From contig JBDSBP010000102.1 in NCBI GenBank assembly GCA_039921525.1, positions 32,416 through 96,415 of the forward strand: a DNA stretch of 64,000 nucleotides. The letters are read 5' to 3'. Positions 17,386-26,155 of the stretch are shown here, piece after piece; position 1 is the first letter of the stretch; the number at the start of each line of letters is the position of its first letter. The notes beneath the pieces are model-generated. The model was not told where the DNA came from. It did not search any database and was given only the letters and a program-made list of their open reading frames with translations. The translations under genes were made by a program, and so were the position numbers. The DNA is from JADCRZ01 sp039921525 (GTDB taxonomy: Bacteria; Bacteroidota; Bacteroidia; Chitinophagales; Chitinophagaceae).

Positions 17386-17961
17386 TTGAATGAATGGATA
17401 TTAATTGAACAACTGAAGCAAAAAGACGAATCTGCTTTCAAAACAATTGTAGAGACCTGGCAGGATATGGTCTTTAACACTGTTTTGGGGATTGTGCAGA
17501 ATTCGGAAGATGCCGAAGATGTTTCACAGGAGGTGTTTGTTCAGGTATATGAGTCGATCCATTCTTTTAAAGGAGAATCCAAATTTTCCACATGGCTTTA
17601 CCGGATAGCGATTACTAAATCGATGGATCATATAAGAAAAAAGAAACGTAAAAAAAGGTTTGCCTTTATTCAAAGCCTTTTTGGCGTGAATAACGAGGTG
17701 TTGCAGGATCCGCCCGACTTCCATCATCCTGGTGTAAGTCTGGACAATAAAGAAAGAGCTGCCGTTTTATTTAAAGCCATTGATACATTGCCGGAAAACC
17801 AGAAAACAGCCTTTACCTTACATAAAGTGGAAGGATTAAGTTACCAGGAAGTTAGCTTGGTTATGAAATTGTCATTATCTTCCGTGGAATCTTTATTACA
17901 TAGGGCAAAAAACAATCTAAAAAGGAACCTGGAAAATTATTACGGTAATTATGATCGATAA
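17386..17961 (+). CDS. ECF RNA polymerase sigma factor
   Basis: 191 residues with sigma-70 region 2 (about 10-85: AFKTIVETWQDMVFNTVLGI, then EDAEDVSQEVFVQVY) and region 4 (about 125-180: LPENQKTAFTLHKVEGLSYQ). A very basic linker KKKRKKR lies between them. No in-frame ATG exists at the expected N-terminus, so the start is TTG at 17386 (next ATG is at residue 30, inside region 2). It heads a set of same-strand genes: a small membrane protein, a Spy-like sensor and two secreted Spy-like proteins. This suggests an envelope stress regulon under its own control. Confidence 0.93.
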   Translation: MNEWILIEQLKQKDESAFKTIVETWQDMVFNTVLGIVQNSEDAEDVSQEVFVQVYESIHSFKGESKFSTWLYRIAITKSMDHIRKKKRKKRFAFIQSLFGVNNEVLQDPPDFHHPGVSLDNKERAAVLFKAIDTLPENQKTAFTLHKVEGLSYQEVSLVMKLSLSSVESLLHRAKNNLKRNLENYYGNYDR

Positions 17962-18000
17962 CACAAGTTTAAATATTTTTTCACGTCCTATTATTGTGCT

Positions 18001-18336
18001 ATGAATAAGAAAAGTGATATTCAAAACAAGGTAGAGGCTACCTTAAACAGCCTTCAGGGTATTACATCTGCTACATCCGGACCGTTCTTTTTTACCCGTG
18101 TTCAGGCAAGGATGAGAAAAGTGGAAAGAAACGTTTGGGAAAAGATCAGTGCATATATCGCCCGGCCGACTGTTGCTTTTGCTATGGTCGGCTTTGTACT
18201 GCTAATGAATACCATAGCCGTTTTTCAACATACAAAAACGGCTAACCTCGCTTCGGATCAATTAGATCAATCTGTTTACGAAGAATTCAACGTGGCGGCG
18301 AATACTTTTTATGATTATGAAATTAAGGAGCCTTGA
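18001..18336 (+). CDS. Small single-pass membrane protein, possible anti-sigma factor
   Basis: 111 residues. A soluble N-terminus of about 58 residues is followed by one membrane helix (about 60-77, AFAMVGFVLLMNTIAVF) and a short outer segment. Size, topology and position 39 bases after the ECF sigma gene fit a minimal anti-sigma factor, but no zinc-binding HxxxCxxC motif is present. Its TGA overlaps the ATG of the next gene by one base, so translation is coupled. Confidence 0.7.
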   Translation: MNKKSDIQNKVEATLNSLQGITSATSGPFFFTRVQARMRKVERNVWEKISAYIARPTVAFAMVGFVLLMNTIAVFQHTKTANLASDQLDQSVYEEFNVAANTFYDYEIKEP

Positions 18337-18857
18337 TGCGTAAAGTTTTAAATAACAAAGTGCTCCTTTTTATCGTCGCCATCTTGTTATTGGCCAATAT
18401 TGCTATGCTTTTTTATTTTCTTTGGATGAGGGAGCCCGAAAGAAAAAATACCCGGGGAGACCGGCAAAAGTCGCCCATGACTGAATTTCTTCAAGTGGAA
18501 ATCGGTTTCAATACTGAACAATTGGCAGCATTCGAAAAAACACGCCAACAGCACCGCCAGAAAATGAAACCCTTATTTGAAGACATAAAAACGGCAAAAG
18601 TGCAGTTTTATGGGTTTCTGACCGATCCATCCATAAATGATTCCACCATAAATGCTGCAGCCTTACAGATAGGAGAGAAGCAGAAACTACTGGATATGCA
18701 AACCTTTCATAATTTCAGAGAAATCAGGAGCTTATGTACTCCAGAACAACAGCCCAGATATGATTCACTTATTGTAAATGAAATAAGTAAGATGTGGTTT
18801 CCTTCCTGGAAAGGGAGCGGCCGCCAGGAAAAAAATAGCCCCAAGCCGAAACACTAA
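18336..18857 (+). CDS. Periplasmic Spy/CpxP-like sensor with N-terminal membrane anchor
   Basis: 173 residues from the ATG at 18336, part of a TGATG overlap. One N-terminal membrane helix (about 9-30) precedes a helical domain of the Spy/CpxP heavy-metal-sensor type: MTEFLQVEIGFNTEQLAAF, QQHRQKMKPLFEDIKTAKVQF, and the second LTxxQ-like repeat LCTPEQQPRYDSL. Such proteins sense misfolded proteins or metal in the periplasm and control partner sigma or kinase systems. Here it probably works with the ECF sigma and the small membrane protein. Confidence 0.75.
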   Translation: MRKVLNNKVLLFIVAILLLANIAMLFYFLWMREPERKNTRGDRQKSPMTEFLQVEIGFNTEQLAAFEKTRQQHRQKMKPLFEDIKTAKVQFYGFLTDPSINDSTINAAALQIGEKQKLLDMQTFHNFREIRSLCTPEQQPRYDSLIVNEISKMWFPSWKGSGRQEKNSPKPKH

Positions 18858-18921
18858 CGAGTTATAATAAATTAATCAAGGGTTATATCTGACCTATTTA
18901 CTTAACACTAAAACGAAAAAA

Positions 18922-19305
18922 ATGAAAATTAAATTTGGTTTATTATGTATGGCAATGTTTGCTACCGTAGTTATAGTAAATGCCCAGGGAGGCGGAGGAA
19001 TGAGGCGCACACCAGAAGAACGTTCAAAAAGGGTAGTTGACACTATTACAACGGTATTGAAACTAGACCAGGCACAACAAACCTCGGCCCAGACTGCTTT
19101 TATCGATTATTATAAGGAAAGTGATAAATTACGCGAAGCAATGCAGGCCGGAACACCCCTGGACAGAACACAATTTGAAAAATTAACTACTGATCGGGAT
19201 GAGAAACTAAAGAAAGTTTTATCAGCAGATCAGTTTAAGAAATTTAAAGATGATTTAGAACCAGCTTTACGTCCCCGCAGACAAGGTGGGGGTGGAAATA
19301 ATTAA
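18922..19305 (+). CDS. Secreted Spy-like stress protein, copy 1
   Basis: 127 residues. A signal peptide (MKIKFGLLCMAMFATVVIVNA) probably cleaves after NAQ. The mature part has MRRTPEERSKRVVDTITTVL, LDQAQQTSAQTAFIDYYKE and LKKVLSADQFKKFKDDLEP, i.e. the paired helical repeats of periplasmic Spy/LTXXQ-type proteins, and a Gly-rich tail. It is a close paralogue of the protein at 19508, so a tandem duplication. It lies 64 bases after the sensor gene and ends in a long hairpin terminator. Confidence 0.8.
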   Translation: MKIKFGLLCMAMFATVVIVNAQGGGGMRRTPEERSKRVVDTITTVLKLDQAQQTSAQTAFIDYYKESDKLREAMQAGTPLDRTQFEKLTTDRDEKLKKVLSADQFKKFKDDLEPALRPRRQGGGGNN

Positions 19306-19319
19306 TGGAAAATCAAGCT

Positions 19320-19364
19320 AAAAACAGCAATAATCCTTCAATTCTCAGGATTATTGCTGTTTTT
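19320..19364 (+). terminator. Strong terminator between the two Spy-like genes
   Basis: An 18-base perfect stem: aaaacagcaataatcct (19321-19337) with aggattattgctgtttt (19347-19363), extended by A19320/T19364; loop tcaattctc. It is 15 bases after copy 1, so copy 2 probably has its own promoter. Confidence 0.9.
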
Positions 19365-19507
19365 AGTTTAATCCAATTGTTCAGGGTTGCTAATATACTT
19401 GAAGAAAGAGGCACTGTTTAATATTAATATCACATTAGAGCAAAGATTTTTAAACATTTTGTCGTCTAACTTCCACAATTGATTTACAAACTATAAAAAG
19501 TAAAAAA

Positions 19508-19852
19508 ATGAAAATGAAACTTGGTTTATTATCTGTCATGATGTTGGCAGGTGTAATGATTGCAAATGCCCAGGGAGGCGGAGGAGGAATGAGACGCACA
19601 CCGGAAGAGCGCGCAAAAAGAGTAGTAGATACACTTACTACAGAATTTAAACTGGATCAAAGTCACCAAACACAGGCTACTGCTGTTTTCGTGGATTTTT
19701 ACAAGTCTATGACGCAAGGTATCAGTGCGGAAGATAGGACAAAATTAATGGGAGATCGGGATGAGAAACTAAAGAAAGTTTTAAGCGATGATCAATTTAA
19801 GAAATTTAAAGATGATATAGAACCGGCCATGCGTCCACGCAGGCAGCAATAA
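19508..19852 (+). CDS. Secreted Spy-like stress protein, copy 2
   Basis: 114 residues. It is built like copy 1: signal peptide (MKMKLGLLSVMMLAGVMIANA), a Gly run, RRTPEERAKRVVDTLTTEF, then DRDEKLKKVLSDDQFKKF and a basic end. It lacks a segment of about 10 residues in the middle and the Gly-rich tail of copy 1. The N-terminal block and the DRDEKLKKVL block are nearly identical between copies. It has its own upstream spacer after a terminator, so it may be expressed separately. Confidence 0.8.
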   Translation: MKMKLGLLSVMMLAGVMIANAQGGGGGMRRTPEERAKRVVDTLTTEFKLDQSHQTQATAVFVDFYKSMTQGISAEDRTKLMGDRDEKLKKVLSDDQFKKFKDDIEPAMRPRRQQ

Positions 19853-19867
19853 TTAATTACAGAATAA

Positions 19868-19895
19868 AAAAACCCCGATTTACCGGGGTTTTTTT
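19868..19895. terminator. Terminator shared by convergent Spy-like and LytTR genes
   Basis: Stem aaaaaccccg with cggggttttt around the loop atttac. It overlaps the stop region of the minus-strand LytTR gene and gives U-runs on both strands. Confidence 0.85.
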
Positions 19896-20649
19896 ATTGA
19901 GCAATCCATTGCTTAAAAGCAGCCACATTTTCCTGGCTGATTATAATTTCTTCCCCAACAGCGGGATCAACGTCAATTAGAAGTTTACTTTTAGGGTATG
20001 CCTTTATTTTTTTGATTGCGTTTACATTTGCCAGGTACTTCCGGTTTAAACGATAAAATTGACTGGAGTCCACTTCTTTCTCAACGTCAGCAAGCGATTT
20101 ATCTAAAATAAATTTCTGTCCTTTGCTATCAACCAGGCAAACTAATTTATGCGTGGCATAGAAGTAAGCGATATCTTCTGTTTTAATGGCTAGATAGTCA
20201 CCTCCTCTTTTCACTAAAAACCTTTTTTTAACAGAACTATTGGCGCCATTGTGCTGCCACTGCAATAGCTGTTTAAAACCGAAAGCAAAATGGCTCTTCA
20301 ACTTTTCATATTTCTGAAGCGCAATTTTAAGCTTTTCCTCTTTAATCGGTTTTAGTAAATAATCAATACTATTGTGTTCAAAAGCGTCCTGCCAATACTC
20401 ATCATATGCAGTCGTAAAAATGACCGGGCAACTGATAGATACAGAATCAAATATTCTGAATGACAATCCATCTGTTAACTCAATATCCATAAATATCAAC
20501 TCGGGAGAAGAATGTTGTTGCAACCATTCTACGGAGGATTGAACCGTGTTTAGAACCGCCAGCACTGCAATTGACGGATCTGTCAGTTGCAGGGCTTTTT
20601 GCAGTTTTTCAGCGGCGGGTTTTTCATCTTCTATGATAACGACGTTCAT
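19894..20649 (-). CDS. LytTR-family response regulator
   Basis: 251 residues: receiver domain (1-120) with acidic pocket EDE and phospho-acceptor Asp55 in LIFMDIELTDG, Lys near 102 in LLKPI, and a C-terminal LytTR DNA-binding domain (about 145-250, RFLVKRGGDYLAIKTEDIAY to QFYRLNRKYLANVNAIKKI). It acts as a transcription factor. It is 18 bases after the sensor kinase gene and forms a two-component pair with it. Targets cannot be told from the sequence. Confidence 0.95.
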   Translation of the reverse strand: MNVVIIEDEKPAAEKLQKALQLTDPSIAVLAVLNTVQSSVEWLQQHSSPELIFMDIELTDGLSFRIFDSVSISCPVIFTTAYDEYWQDAFEHNSIDYLLKPIKEEKLKIALQKYEKLKSHFAFGFKQLLQWQHNGANSSVKKRFLVKRGGDYLAIKTEDIAYFYATHKLVCLVDSKGQKFILDKSLADVEKEVDSSQFYRLNRKYLANVNAIKKIKAYPKSKLLIDVDPAVGEEIIISQENVAAFKQWIAQ

Positions 20650-20667
20650 ACAAATAAATTTTAATGC

Positions 20668-21747
20668 TTAGATAATTTTCAAAACAGGTAATGAAACAAT
20701 GAATTCGTTCTCCGTGTTTTTTATGGTTATTTGTTTGCTTGTTGTAAGTTGATATCTTTCAGAAAGATTCCGCAATCCGATATTAGACGATTTCTTCCGA
20801 AGTTTTTTCCTGTTAATTTGATTACGTACGATCAGCTCATCATCCACTATGCTAATGTTGATATTCAAAGGCATAATATCGGAAAATTCATTATGTTTTA
20901 TAGCGTTTTCTGCCAGTAATTGCAGGGATATGGGAGGGATGAGAAATAAATCGACAAATCTTTCAGGAACCTCAATCGTTAACCGCACGGCGTTCTCAAA
21001 TCTTATTTTTAACAGCGAGAAATAATCCTGTAAAAAATCCAGCTCATCTTTTAGTAATACCAGCCCACTTCCTTTATTATGAAGAATATACCGGTATACA
21101 TCTGCAAGGTTATCGTTAAATAGTTTTGCTTTGGTCGGACTTTCTTCAATCAGGTGTGATAGAGTATTTAAGGAGTTGAAAATAAAATGAGGATCTATTT
21201 GATTTTTCAGGGCTTCCAGGGATGCTTCAGCCCGCGCTCTTTCCAACTGTTCATTTTTCAGCATTTTACTTTCGGAGTCCATTACCAGAAACACTGTTTC
21301 GTAAACATGAACAATAAAAACCACACAGATCATTATTATCAAAGTAGAGGTAAATACAATGTTCCAGTCGACCAGGCCGTTTTTGAAAATGTGATACCAG
21401 CCTACCAGTAGTAAGGTACTTAGAGGGATTGTATAAAAAGAAATGGCTAATAATAAAGCCAATATTTTTTTAATTGGTTTATTGAACCAGTTAAAATAAC
21501 TGCGCAACGTAAAAAGTAAATAGCGATTGCCTTCCCAAACACAAAATGCAATGAGGATGGTATATCCGTAACTACATTTTACCTGGAAATTAGTAAATAG
21601 GTTATGATCTATCATCCGGGTAATGATAGGAATAGCAATTCCGAAAAAAGGGATGAGAATAAGCCGAAAGCCGATATCATTTAATTTTTCAGTATTAGCG
21701 AGCGGTTTCGTCGGTATAGTAAGCGTATTGATCTTCTCTTTTTCCAT
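20668..21747 (-). CDS. LytS-type sensor histidine kinase
   Basis: 359 residues from the ATG at 21745-21747; a longer frame to 21825 would overlap the divergent DUF1761 start, so the shorter form is preferred. About four membrane helices (residues 25-150) are followed by a short linker and a His_kinase domain with LKNQIDPHFIFNSLNTLSHL, where the phospho-His is in DPHF. The ATPase part has LQLLAENAIKHNEF (N box) and SNIGLRNLSERYQL (G box). Ligand unknown. Partner of the LytTR regulator. Confidence 0.92.
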   Translation of the reverse strand: MEKEKINTLTIPTKPLANTEKLNDIGFRLILIPFFGIAIPIITRMIDHNLFTNFQVKCSYGYTILIAFCVWEGNRYLLFTLRSYFNWFNKPIKKILALLLAISFYTIPLSTLLLVGWYHIFKNGLVDWNIVFTSTLIIMICVVFIVHVYETVFLVMDSESKMLKNEQLERARAEASLEALKNQIDPHFIFNSLNTLSHLIEESPTKAKLFNDNLADVYRYILHNKGSGLVLLKDELDFLQDYFSLLKIRFENAVRLTIEVPERFVDLFLIPPISLQLLAENAIKHNEFSDIMPLNINISIVDDELIVRNQINRKKLRKKSSNIGLRNLSERYQLTTSKQITIKNTENEFIVSLPVLKII

Positions 21748-21819
21748 CTTTATTCGCTTTGCATTTACTCTGTAAAAATTATAAAATAGATTTGAATAAT
21801 TCTCATTAAAATTTTTTTT

Positions 21820-22224
21820 ATGCAAATGTCAGTTATCAATTGGCTCGCCGTTCTTGTAGCAGGTTTATCTGCTTTCATCCTGGGGGGAGTATGGTATTCC
21901 CCCGCCTTATTTGGAAATGCATGGATGAAAGAAAACAAGCTGACTGCTGAAGAAATTAAAAAAGGAAACAAAGGTAAAATATTTGGATGGGCGTTTGTAT
22001 TAGCATTGGTAATGTCAGCTAATCTGGCCATGTTTTTAGCCGACGCAAAAACAGATATTGTTTGGGGTACTACAGCAGGATTGCTTGCCGGGGTGTGGGT
22101 ATTTGCCGGAATTGCCATCACCGGGTTATTCGAGCATAAAACAGCCCGGTATATCTTTATCAATGGGTTTTATCAAATGATCGCCCTTGCATTGATGGGT
22201 GCTATTATTGGGCTTTGGCGTTAG
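21820..22224 (+). CDS. DUF1761 membrane protein
   Basis: 134 residues with four membrane helices and the DUF1761 pattern NWLAVLVAGLSAFILGGVWYSPALFGNAWM, then GLLAGVWVFAGIAITGLFEHK. No function is established for the family. ATG at 21820 or 21826. Divergent from the kinase, convergent with the amidohydrolase. Confidence 0.85.
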   Translation: MQMSVINWLAVLVAGLSAFILGGVWYSPALFGNAWMKENKLTAEEIKKGNKGKIFGWAFVLALVMSANLAMFLADAKTDIVWGTTAGLLAGVWVFAGIAITGLFEHKTARYIFINGFYQMIALALMGAIIGLWR

Positions 22225-22240
22225 AGATCCTGAATAACGG

Positions 22241-23329
22241 CTAATCCGGGAATTGGGAGCCATCTATATTTGGTATGATCCGAAGCGCATTTTTATAATA
22301 GATCTTTTTGAGAATGGAGTCTGGTAATCCCATTCCGTACATGCTCCAGAATGCGTGGTACTTTTTGTGATAGGGAAAATATTCATCATCGGTTTCCAGA
22401 ACGCGGAAATAGGTGGCATATTCTTCTGGTACCCAGGAGTCTTTTCCAAATAAAATCCTGTCCTGGTATTTCTCAAAGAACTTTTTTGCCATGCGGGGCT
22501 GTCTTCCCAATTCTGCGATTACGGCTCCGAATTCAACATTTACCTGCGGCATTTCATCCATTAGTTTGCCTAATCTCTCAAGATCATTCGCGTACCAGCC
22601 AAAATGAGCCGCAATAAAAGTAGTTTCAGGGTGTTTTTTGAACATGCGGTGTTGTTCTTCAATCAGTTGATCAAAGGGAATCGGGTTATCAGGACCTCTT
22701 TTTCTTCCGGGATGCGAAACTATTTCCAGCCAGCGTTCATTTTTTTCGTCTACAGGATCCCAAAAGGACTTTGGATCAGCGGTATGAATAAGCACCGGAA
22801 TCTTTAATTCGCCACATTTCTTCCAGATTGCATCGAGTCTTACATCATCCACTTTTACCCGTTTTCCATCTTTATCTTTTGTAGATAGTCCCAGGTTTTT
22901 AAAAATTTTCAGTCCATTTGCCCCATTCTTAAAGTCATCTTCCAGTCTTTCTACGGCTTTTTCTGTCCAACCGGGTTCCCCGATACCATTGAAGTCTATA
23001 TTAGCAAAGATGATAAAGCGCTTAGGGTAATGTGTTTTGATATTTTGGACCGACTGTTTCAACCTGTCGCCATTTTGCCCGCTGAGGTTTACCATTACTT
23101 TCATATTCATTTTATCCATTTCTTTAATGAGAACGGAAAGGTCTTGCGAACCCATGCTCTGGTGATTATGAACATCAATAAAAGGATATTTCGATTGGGT
23201 AAGTTTATGTTCAGGAACAACCAGTGTGGAGACGGGATTGTATTTTTCAAAATCCATTTTATCTGCGGACTGGGCGCCGGCGACTACAAAGGAAAGAATT
23301 GCAAAGCAGGTGATGGCTATTTTAAGCAT
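22241..23329 (-). CDS. Secreted amidohydrolase (TIM-barrel metal hydrolase)
   Basis: 362 residues. A signal peptide (MLKIAITCFAILSFVVAGAQ) indicates export. The barrel belongs to the amidohydrolase-2 group. Metal-ligand candidates are DVHNH (about 50-54), His in VLIHTADPKSFW, His in FIAAHFGWYANDL and the terminal Asp in RILFGKDSW. This group includes decarboxylases and lactonases. The substrate is not known, and periplasmic members occur in Bacteroidota. It lies about 95 bases downstream of pfkB on the same strand. Confidence 0.82.
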   Translation of the reverse strand: MLKIAITCFAILSFVVAGAQSADKMDFEKYNPVSTLVVPEHKLTQSKYPFIDVHNHQSMGSQDLSVLIKEMDKMNMKVMVNLSGQNGDRLKQSVQNIKTHYPKRFIIFANIDFNGIGEPGWTEKAVERLEDDFKNGANGLKIFKNLGLSTKDKDGKRVKVDDVRLDAIWKKCGELKIPVLIHTADPKSFWDPVDEKNERWLEIVSHPGRKRGPDNPIPFDQLIEEQHRMFKKHPETTFIAAHFGWYANDLERLGKLMDEMPQVNVEFGAVIAELGRQPRMAKKFFEKYQDRILFGKDSWVPEEYATYFRVLETDDEYFPYHKKYHAFWSMYGMGLPDSILKKIYYKNALRIIPNIDGSQFPD

Positions 23330-23423
23330 TCCGGATTTTTTGAAAGTGATTTAATGTTGAAGTGAATTAATGATTTACATGGCAAATTGGGTGAAATTAC
23401 CGGAATTTCGGTCCTATCAAAAC

Positions 23424-24380
23424 TTAATTATCCAAATTTAATTTGTAGGTGTCAGCATACCTGTTGATCCAATCGTATAACTTAAAGGCGTCGGTTGTCT
23501 TAAAAAGCCGGGTTCCCGTATTCATTGTTGCTGCGGTACCGCAGGCTACTCCAAAGCGAACCATCTCTCTACATGATTTACCTTGCGATAACATCCAGGT
23601 CATCCCGGCTACCATACTGTCGCCGGCACCAACAGTGGTTAATTTTTCTACAGTTGGGGCTGGCACATGTTCATATCCGTCTTTTGTAACGAACAGTGCT
23701 CCTGAGGCCCCCAGTGACACCACAATAATTTCACATTCACCCCGGGCTATTATTTCCATGGCAGCATCGTCTACTTCATTCAGTTCTAACTTTTCTTTAC
23801 CTACCATTTTGCTTAGCTCGGCTAAATTTGGTTTCAAAAGAAATACACCCGCTCTGGCGGCTATAACTAAAGGGTCTCCTGAAGTATCCACAATATATTT
23901 TGAATGATATTTTTTGGCTACCCTGGCAAGCTGTGCGTAAAAGTCGTCGGGTATGCCTGGCGGTAAGCTTCCGCTGGCAACTAGTATGGAAGGGAATTCG
24001 GGCAAAGATTCAAGCAGGTGTATAACCGACTTTCCGATTTCTTCATTTGATTCATTGCCAGGCATAACAAAGCGGTACTGCGCATTAGTAAACGTTTCAG
24101 TAACCACTACATTTTCTCTTGTTTCTCCAATTGTTGGAATAATCTTAAAAGAGATATTATCTGCCTGCAGGCTGTTCTCTAATATCCTTCCATTAGTTCC
24201 TCCATTTGGGAAAATAGCTAATGTTTCACCTCCCAGTTTGCGGATTGCCTTACTTACGTTGATACCACCTCCACCGGCTTCAACCACCATTTCAGTGCAT
24301 CGGAGCTTTTTCTCCGGTATTAACTTATCAATGGTGGTGCTCTTATCAACTGCAGGATTCATCGTAATCGTAACTATCAT
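23424..24380 (-). CDS. pfkB: 6-phosphofructokinase II (PfkB family)
   Basis: 318 residues. A ribokinase-fold sugar kinase closest to PfkB/FruK/LacC: EKKLRCTEMVVEAGGGGINVSKAI (about 23-46) is the substrate-binding region, nearly the E. coli PfkB wording. LLKPNLAELSKMVG and the ATP/catalytic motif GAGDSMVAG with Asp254 follow. It phosphorylates fructose 6-phosphate or a related sugar phosphate. No PTS or fructose genes are nearby, which favours PfkB over FruK. The DsbA-like gene upstream ends 10 bases before, so they probably share a transcript. Confidence 0.87.
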   Translation of the reverse strand: MIVTITMNPAVDKSTTIDKLIPEKKLRCTEMVVEAGGGGINVSKAIRKLGGETLAIFPNGGTNGRILENSLQADNISFKIIPTIGETRENVVVTETFTNAQYRFVMPGNESNEEIGKSVIHLLESLPEFPSILVASGSLPPGIPDDFYAQLARVAKKYHSKYIVDTSGDPLVIAARAGVFLLKPNLAELSKMVGKEKLELNEVDDAAMEIIARGECEIIVVSLGASGALFVTKDGYEHVPAPTVEKLTTVGAGDSMVAGMTWMLSQGKSCREMVRFGVACGTAATMNTGTRLFKTTDAFKLYDWINRYADTYKLNLDN

Positions 24381-24390
24381 GGATTTTTAC

Positions 24391-25050
24391 TTATATTTTT
24401 TGTAAATGGTTTTCCTCCAGCACGGAGTTGATCTTTTGCGCCAGGTTATGGTAGTCGGTATAACCGTTTGTTAACAGATGCAATTTTAATTCTGATAACT
24501 GCAACAACAAACAAGGATACCCGGTTATTTTTAATTGTTTCACCAACGCAAATTCGTAATAAGCGTTTTCTTTATAAATATCACTATGTAACTTTTCAAA
24601 GAACTCTTTTTCAGGAATATTGTATTGAATGACTAAATGACGATAGGCCTCATCATCGCAGAGATCCCTTCCTTCTACATGGAGAGCATATTGGAGGTCC
24701 GTTGCAAATGCAACCTGTTGTTCGGGGAAATATTCCTTGAAGATGCACAATGCAATTGAAGGCTTTTTGGAGTTAGGATACCAGTCACTATCCCCTGGGT
24801 TCTTAATATGCCATAAAAAATCTTCTCCAAACGTAATGCCCGTAGCGGCTTCCACATTTTTATAAGTTTGCAAAATATAGGGAGCTGTTACACTGATATG
24901 CACAGGTTTTTCGGTCAGGATCATTCCGCCAGACAGCACTTCAAAGTCAAATCGTTGTCTGTAATCCAGCCATATTTTTTTAATAACCGGACTAAATCCA
25001 AAGCACCAACCACAATAAGCATCAAAACAATAAATAAAAATGGGTTGCAT
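24391..25050 (-). CDS. DsbA-family (FrnE-like) thiol oxidoreductase
   Basis: 219 residues from the ATG at 25048-25050 (a TTG two codons earlier is possible). A thioredoxin fold with a helical insertion: IYCFDAYCGWCFGFSP carries the CGWC pair, and the cis-Pro loop is in ITGYPCLLLQ. There is no signal peptide, so cytoplasmic, as for FrnE-like members that resist oxidative stress. The partner is unknown. It precedes pfkB. Confidence 0.85.
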   Translation of the reverse strand: MQPIFIYCFDAYCGWCFGFSPVIKKIWLDYRQRFDFEVLSGGMILTEKPVHISVTAPYILQTYKNVEAATGITFGEDFLWHIKNPGDSDWYPNSKKPSIALCIFKEYFPEQQVAFATDLQYALHVEGRDLCDDEAYRHLVIQYNIPEKEFFEKLHSDIYKENAYYEFALVKQLKITGYPCLLLQLSELKLHLLTNGYTDYHNLAQKINSVLEENHLQKI

Positions 25051-25102
25051 AGTCAAAAATAGTATTTAGCGATGAAGTATTATACCCCCCCAAACCGGGT
25101 TG

Positions 25103-26101
25103 TTACTTCTTATGAAATAGTTCTTTCCATGTGCCTGGGAGCGCATCTTCCAGAGCGTTGAAACGGAGCCCCAAAATTAGCATGAAAGAACTTTCTTCGG
25201 CCAACACACCAATCGATGACATGGGTGTGAAAGAATTGGTATAACGGAACGAGCCGGCAATAAAATAATCATCACCATTATAACCAACGGAACCGGACAT
25301 ACGCAGACTGGTTTGCCAGTGCATACCATTTTGAGTAATTGATTCAGTGTGCGCATGGTGGTAGCCAAAACCAGTTCCCAGGAATAACCCGCCCGTTAAA
25401 AAATAACGACCCTCATCAAATACCTTCGTATATACATAACCGGGGCGAATATCGAGGTTAATAATGGTTAGGGTCTTTAATCCGGACATTTTATCAAACA
25501 AGGTTACATAATAATTTTCAGAAGGAATTATCGGACCGTCCTTCCCGCTGCCATGAATTAGCAAAGGGTTTATTTCAAACATAAAACTACCTGCTGAACG
25601 ACGTTGTAGCTGTGAAAAATCCCTGATAGCAGCAAGTGATAAGCGTTTATAATTCGGGTGTAGCAACCAATAAGGACTAACCTTAAACAGATTAATGGAA
25701 GTGCGAACATTCAGCGTTTTCTTGTCCTTCAGCGCTGCAACATTACTATAAAACCCAACCTTTCCTCCAAAATTAACGGCACCGTTATACGTGTTAAGTG
25801 TTATCGATAATGAGCGATTATTAGTCCGGCTATGTAAACTTTGTGAAACGGAGAGGTTAAGAAACTTATACGACAGATTAAGACCAAGATTCAATCCGGT
25901 ATTAAAACGAAAGCTCGCAGATGGTGGGGCCAGGGTATTATCCGGACTAATATCTAAACCGGCGCCGGTTCTCTCCAGGCACAGTTTTACTACATACGGC
26001 AATTTGAAATCTGAAATATAATTTGAATCCACCCTACCCTGGCAATTTGATGTAAACCAACTCATCAATATTACAACAAATGAAACAGCGGATTTATACA
26101 T
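25103..26101 (-). CDS. Outer-membrane beta-barrel-like protein, DUF4421 type
   Basis: 332 residues with a signal peptide (MYKSAVSFVVILMSWFTSNC, possible lipobox Cys20). Most of the protein is alternating beta strands with aromatic ends, e.g. GLNLGLNLSYKFLNLSVSQS and FIAGSFRYTNSF. The layout fits the DUF4421 family of Bacteroidota outer-membrane proteins; I am not certain of the family. Function unknown. It looks monocistronic. Confidence 0.65.
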   Translation of the reverse strand: MYKSAVSFVVILMSWFTSNCQGRVDSNYISDFKLPYVVKLCLERTGAGLDISPDNTLAPPSASFRFNTGLNLGLNLSYKFLNLSVSQSLHSRTNNRSLSITLNTYNGAVNFGGKVGFYSNVAALKDKKTLNVRTSINLFKVSPYWLLHPNYKRLSLAAIRDFSQLQRRSAGSFMFEINPLLIHGSGKDGPIIPSENYYVTLFDKMSGLKTLTIINLDIRPGYVYTKVFDEGRYFLTGGLFLGTGFGYHHAHTESITQNGMHWQTSLRMSGSVGYNGDDYFIAGSFRYTNSFTPMSSIGVLAEESSFMLILGLRFNALEDALPGTWKELFHKK

Positions 26102-26155
26102 CGGCTATAATGATTATGATACGGAAAAAATTGAAACGTAATAACTTTGTGAATG

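Noticed and set aside
23424..24380. 1-phosphofructokinase FruK
   Set aside because: The substrate-loop wording is closer to PfkB and no fructose PTS genes are present, though FruK-like activity cannot be excluded.
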